DNA from: Halobacteriovoraceae bacterium | Lineage (GTDB): Bacteria; Bdellovibrionota; Bacteriovoracia; Bacteriovoracales; Bacteriovoracaceae | Assembly: GCA_002711995.1 (NCBI GenBank) | Contig: PASN01000007.1 | Span: 56,790 to 120,789 of the forward strand | Length of the DNA: 64,000 bases | Reading direction: 5' to 3' | In this document: positions 60,894-64,000 of the stretch, piece by piece | Position numbering within the stretch: position 1 is the stretch's first letter | Layout of the letters: the number at the start of each line of letters is the position of its first letter | Program-made: the position numbers and the translations under genes | Notes under the pieces: model-generated | Seen by the model: only the letters and a program-made list of their open reading frames with translations | Databases searched by the model: none | Told to the model about the DNA's origin: nothing

Positions 60894-61193
60894 ATGAAGT
60901 TGCTATCTATGCTAGTTTTGATATTAACTGTCCTAGGTGCTGGTTGCTCAAGCACTTCCAAACGAGAAAGCACTGGGGAGTACATTGATTCCGCAGCAAT
61001 CACGGCAAAGGTAAAAAGCGAGCTAATACAAAATAAAAATGTAAGCGCTCTGGATGTAAGTGTCGAGACCTACAAGGGAGTAGTTCTTCTTAGCGGCTTT
61101 GTAAAAAGCTCCAAAGAGAAAGAATTGGCCGAAAAACTTGCTCGGAAGGTTGAAGGCGTTAAGAAAGTAAAAAATCAGCTGAATTTAAGATAA
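60894..61193 (+). CDS. BON-domain lipoprotein
   Basis: Start at ATG 60894 (AGGAGG 7 nt upstream); the ATG at 60888 sits inside that site. The 99-aa product has a lipobox (LTVLGAGCSSTSK) and one BON domain (residues about 30-99): AAITAKVKSELIQ, then ALDVSVETYKGVVLLSGFVK and VEGVKKVKNQLNL. It resembles OsmY-like single-domain proteins. BON domains bind phospholipid or stabilise envelopes under stress. A hairpin follows the stop and is shared with the convergent beta-propeller gene. Confidence 0.9.
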   Translation: MKLLSMLVLILTVLGAGCSSTSKRESTGEYIDSAAITAKVKSELIQNKNVSALDVSVETYKGVVLLSGFVKSSKEKELAEKLARKVEGVKKVKNQLNLR

Positions 61194-61197
61194 AACC

Positions 61198-61226
61198 AAA
61201 AAGGCCTGAGCATTTCTGCCCAGGCC
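61198..61226 (-). terminator. Rho-independent terminator for the beta-propeller gene
   Basis: On the minus strand GGCCTG and CAGGCC pair (with a further GC pair inside) and are followed by TTTTTGGTTTTA. It lies 8 nt after the stop of the 61234 gene. The plus-strand BON gene ends just before it and may also use it. Confidence 0.85.
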
Positions 61227-61233
61227 ATTTAAG

Positions 61234-64000
61234 TTATTGAACCGGTTTAAGGTTTAGCCCTGCAGGTTTTCTTGCTGGGTTTGGACCTTTAAGAATTCCA
61301 CCACCAAAGTAGGTGTAGAACACGTTGTTTGGATTTGTTCTGTCCACTACAACATGTCTGCTGTTTTGCTGAAGAGTTGGACTCATATTCTTCTTCCAAG
61401 TGTCGCCACCATCGGTAGAGAAGAACTGACCTCCATTGCCCCAGTTTCCATCAAGTTGATACATCCCTGAAGCGAATACGTGATCAGGGTTGCTAGGATC
61501 AAGTGATACGCCCGTTGCGTGCGTCATTTGCACTTTTCTTTCCCAAGTTTGTCCTCCGTCGTCTGATTTCCAAACGCCTGTCATAAGCCAGTTGCGGTTG
61601 TTCTCGTAATCAGTTAACCAAAGCGTTCTTCTGTTAGGGTCAGAAAAATCAACAGTGAAAGAAGTCGGGTAGTACCAAAGACCATAGCCTTTAAGGGCGT
61701 CTTGAGGGTACTGAACTGTTCCTCTTAATAGTTCCCATCTATTTGATCCATTTTTCACATCAAGAAAGTAAATTCCTGTCTTAGTGTTGTTTGTGAAGTT
61801 GGGAGCGTTGCCAGTTAGCAAGGCGTACACATTGCCATTTGATGGATCAACAGTAATCTGAGGGATAATCTTGTCCCCGCTAGGAAGTCCATTGTTGAAC
61901 CAAGTCCACGCGCCGCCGTCAACAGATCTTCCGATCCCCGCGCCGTGGGAGCCGCCGTAAACAATATTCCTCTGATCGTCGTAACCTACAGAAAGAAACT
62001 GTCTATTAAAGCTTCCTGATGGAGTAAGCTGGGTCCATGAGCGACCTTTGTTTGTTGACTTGTAGATACCACCAGCATTAACGATTGCGTTGGCATGCCA
62101 ACCTAGAGGCCAGTCGTGAGAGTTGCCACTCGCTGCAAAGACAACGTTTTGGTCATTAGAGTCAAAAGCGTAGTCGTAATTTGAGTTGTACTGAGCTTTG
62201 CAGATTCTAAATGTTTCCCCGTTGTCTTCACTTACGTATCCACCAACGTCAGCGTTAGCTGCATACATAAGTTTCGGGTTCTTAGGGTGAGTTTTAAGTC
62301 TGTAAACACTGATTACATTTACACCCTGTGTGGACCATTTTTTGCCCCAAGTTGGATTGCCGCTGTCTTTGAACTCGGTGAATGGAGCTTGCCAGTATTG
62401 GCCCTTGTTTGTTGAGGCGTGAAGAAAGAACCATCCAGAGCCCATAACTTCTGAAGAGTTTAAGTTGTTAATTGTGAAAGACTCATAACCATTGTCCCAC
62501 CAACCAACATCAACAGCTACTGCAGAATACTCGATCTTGTCCATTGGCCATGGAGAGTAACGATTGTCGTAGTCCATTTGATTAAGAACCAAGTCCCAGT
62601 TTGCGCCAGCATTGTGACTAATATGAACTTTTGTTCCGTACTGACGAATCCATGCCTTTGCGCCAGTTGTGTAGATTGTTTGAGAGTCATTGGTTGCCAT
62701 TTTTAGGTGATCACCAACAGCTTGCTTAGTGTTAACAAAGCTAGAGTTGTTTTTCTTTACCCACACATATCCACAATTGGCGTATGTGTCGTTGATTGAA
62801 CTTTGTCCCCACTCGGAAAGCCAAGCGTTTGCCCATACACAAGCGCTTGATCCATTGTTGTCGCCATAAGCGAGTGTAAGTCCTTTGGAATCTCTAGCTC
62901 CTGTAAACATTCTGATCACGTGGGAAGGATTGTGAACATTGGTAAAGCTTGAGCCCAGGTTTGTCGACTTCATAATTTTATCACCAGTTGCGTGATAAAC
63001 AGTTGTTGTAGATCCATTCTGATCTATAAAAGTGCCTTTGGCCTCTGCAGCTGGCGCTGCTGTTCTAGACCAAGTTGAGCCTTTGTTTTTTGAAACGAGA
63101 AGACCAATGTTTGTGCCCGCAAAAATTATATTTGCGTTCTTGTGATGCTCTTTCCAATAAACCACTCTTTCATTGTTTTTAAGTCCCATGTTCATTTTGG
63201 AAAAAGTCTTTCCTCCATCAACACTTCTTGTTGGGTTAATCCCTGCAGAAGCGTGAAAAATTGTTTTTCCATCTGCAGCGAACCCTGGTGAAAGAGCATG
63301 CGGAAGGTGAGAGTTAAATACGGCCTCAAAGTGATTAACTGGAACCCAATTTTTTCCTCTATCATCACTTCTAAATAGGGTGCCCATATCGGTGCCCACA
63401 AACCATGTGTTGCTGTAAGGACTAATTGCAACACCACTCATGGCGCCGCCGCCACCTACACCTTTTGGAGTGTAAACACTTGTCGTAGGACTAGGATCTG
63501 GATCCGGTGTTGGTGTTGGATCTGGATCCGGTGTCGGAGTTGGATCTGGGTCCGGTGTCGGTGTTGGATCTGGATCCGGTGTCGGTGTTGGGTCTGGATC
63601 CGGTGTTGGAGTTGGATCTGGATACGGAGTCGGAGTTGGATCTGGATCCGGAGTCGGGGTTGGATCTGGGTCCGGAGTCGGTGTTGGATCTGGGTCCGGA
63701 GTCGGTGGTGGATCTGGGTCCGCGGGCGGTGTTGGATCTGGGGTGCCGGTCAGATCTGCCTCAACACTCAGCACATTGCTGATCTCATTGCCATTGCCGG
63801 TGGCGCTGACGGCGCTGTCGACGGGCAGGGTGATGGTCATGGTACCATCGTGATCCGGGGTTACGGTGACGCTGTAGCTGGTGCCGCTGCCCGTCAGGCC
63901 AGAGGCGGTGCCGCCATCAATGGTGAAGTCCGCCTCGGCCAGCCCGGTGTCGAGTGCGTTGCCCCGCACGAACCGCGCCATGGGCGCGGGCCGGCCGAGG
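61234..64000 (-). CDS. Asp-box beta-propeller protein, 5' end outside window
   Basis: The frame is open from 61234 to the right edge, so the true N-terminus is not in the window. The C-terminal 730 residues form a beta-propeller with Asp-box repeats (S-x-D-x-G-x-x-W type): SDDRGKNW, SVDGGKTF, SKNKGSTW, SHNAGANW, STNKGQYW, SEDNGETF, STNKGRSW, SDDGGQTW and STDGGDTW. The start of this part (VGGGGAMSGVAISPYSNTWF) resembles the first blade of GH74/VPS10-like propellers. Preceding it is a spacer of repeated PDPTPT units, and before that a GC-rich beta-sandwich-like stretch (FTIDGGTASGLTGSGTSYSV). Sequence composition changes abruptly there, see findings. Surface binding or glycan hydrolysis is possible; catalytic Asp residues were not verified. 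Confidence 0.8.
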   Translation of the reverse strand, partial: LGRPAPMARFVRGNALDTGLAEADFTIDGGTASGLTGSGTSYSVTVTPDHDGTMTITLPVDSAVSATGNGNEISNVLSVEADLTGTPDPTPPADPDPPPTPDPDPTPTPDPDPTPTPDPDPTPTPYPDPTPTPDPDPTPTPDPDPTPTPDPDPTPTPDPDPTPTPDPDPSPTTSVYTPKGVGGGGAMSGVAISPYSNTWFVGTDMGTLFRSDDRGKNWVPVNHFEAVFNSHLPHALSPGFAADGKTIFHASAGINPTRSVDGGKTFSKMNMGLKNNERVVYWKEHHKNANIIFAGTNIGLLVSKNKGSTWSRTAAPAAEAKGTFIDQNGSTTTVYHATGDKIMKSTNLGSSFTNVHNPSHVIRMFTGARDSKGLTLAYGDNNGSSACVWANAWLSEWGQSSINDTYANCGYVWVKKNNSSFVNTKQAVGDHLKMATNDSQTIYTTGAKAWIRQYGTKVHISHNAGANWDLVLNQMDYDNRYSPWPMDKIEYSAVAVDVGWWDNGYESFTINNLNSSEVMGSGWFFLHASTNKGQYWQAPFTEFKDSGNPTWGKKWSTQGVNVISVYRLKTHPKNPKLMYAANADVGGYVSEDNGETFRICKAQYNSNYDYAFDSNDQNVVFAASGNSHDWPLGWHANAIVNAGGIYKSTNKGRSWTQLTPSGSFNRQFLSVGYDDQRNIVYGGSHGAGIGRSVDGGAWTWFNNGLPSGDKIIPQITVDPSNGNVYALLTGNAPNFTNNTKTGIYFLDVKNGSNRWELLRGTVQYPQDALKGYGLWYYPTSFTVDFSDPNRRTLWLTDYENNRNWLMTGVWKSDDGGQTWERKVQMTHATGVSLDPSNPDHVFASGMYQLDGNWGNGGQFFSTDGGDTWKKNMSPTLQQNSRHVVVDRTNPNNVFYTYFGGGILKGPNPARKPAGLNLKPVQ
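63495..63735. repeat. Coding tandem repeat (PDPTPT units)
   Basis: An imperfect 18-bp unit (GGATCTGGATCCGGTGTTGG and variants) repeats about 12-14 times and encodes an extended Pro-Asp-Thr linker. Copies differ at synonymous positions (GGATCC/GGGTCC/GGATAC), so the array has existed for some time in this genome. Such arrays are prone to assembly errors and length changes. Confidence 0.8.

Noticed and set aside
63495..63735. Short regular repeats resembling a CRISPR or minisatellite
   Set aside because: Unit is 18 bp without spacers and lies in one open frame encoding PDPTPT; it is a coding repeat.

Overview
The window looks like the chromosome of a low-to-moderate GC, Gram-negative bacterium. 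Many products carry Sec signal peptides or lipoboxes, and there are several secreted or lipoprotein proteases, a DNA polymerase II, an NlpC/P60-like secreted family and many small proteins of unknown function. My best guess is a marine or soil Bdellovibrionota (Bacteriovorax/Halobacteriovorax-like), but this is inference from gene content and no rRNA marker is present. No tRNA, rRNA, CRISPR array, transposase or phage gene was seen.

Layout. 1-15.4 kb is ordinary: rapA (cut by the left edge), a gluQ gene broken by one in-frame TAA, a PAP2 phosphatase, a coupled pair of CPA2 cation/proton antiporters, a VanX-type dipeptidase, a YbiT-type ABC-F protein with an eroded second ATP site, an RRM protein, a PAS histidine kinase, a large secreted protein of unknown function and a DUF819 membrane protein. 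15.4-35 kb is a gene-dense, AT-richer accessory island with many strand switches. It holds peptide-modification-type enzymes (JmjC/cupin, radical SAM/SPASM, two HTTM membrane proteins, a 2OG-oxygenase-like reading frame without a start codon, YcaO, SagB-type dehydrogenase), a glycosyltransferase, a caspase/gingipain-like protein, and a 133-aa candidate precursor. That precursor joins a PqqD-like domain to a Ser/Thr/Cys-rich tail. The island ends in envelope-polymer genes: a YIDP small membrane protein, a nucleotidyltransferase, a membrane sulfatase, an SGNH protein, an MBOAT and a lipoprotein SDR.

35-54 kb is a mixture of small proteins, lipoproteins (two with a shared C-terminal domain), trehalose metabolism (a fused OtsA-OtsB divergent from a GH15 hydrolase), a FadH-type reductase, a Na/Pi cotransporter and a ThrE exporter. 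54-57.7 kb is a tight operon of a sirtuin lacking zinc cysteines, TrmB and DNA polymerase II. 58-61 kb encodes two secreted serine proteases and a BON lipoprotein. 61.2 kb to the right edge is a long Asp-box beta-propeller protein. It has a Pro-Asp-Thr repeat spacer and then an abruptly GC-rich N-terminal part, which may mark an assembly join.

The most interesting candidate system is at 23.8-28.9 kb. The stop-to-start gaps in precursor-YcaO-glycosyltransferase are only 3-4 nt, and convergent to them lie a clan-CD-protease-like gene and a SagB-type dehydrogenase. Together these suggest a glycosylated azol(in)e-type RiPP pathway in which the leader-recognition domain is built into the precursor itself. 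Three genes of this island also appear to lack an ATG/GTG/TTG start, although each has a well-placed ribosome binding site in front of an ATT, ATA or ATC codon.
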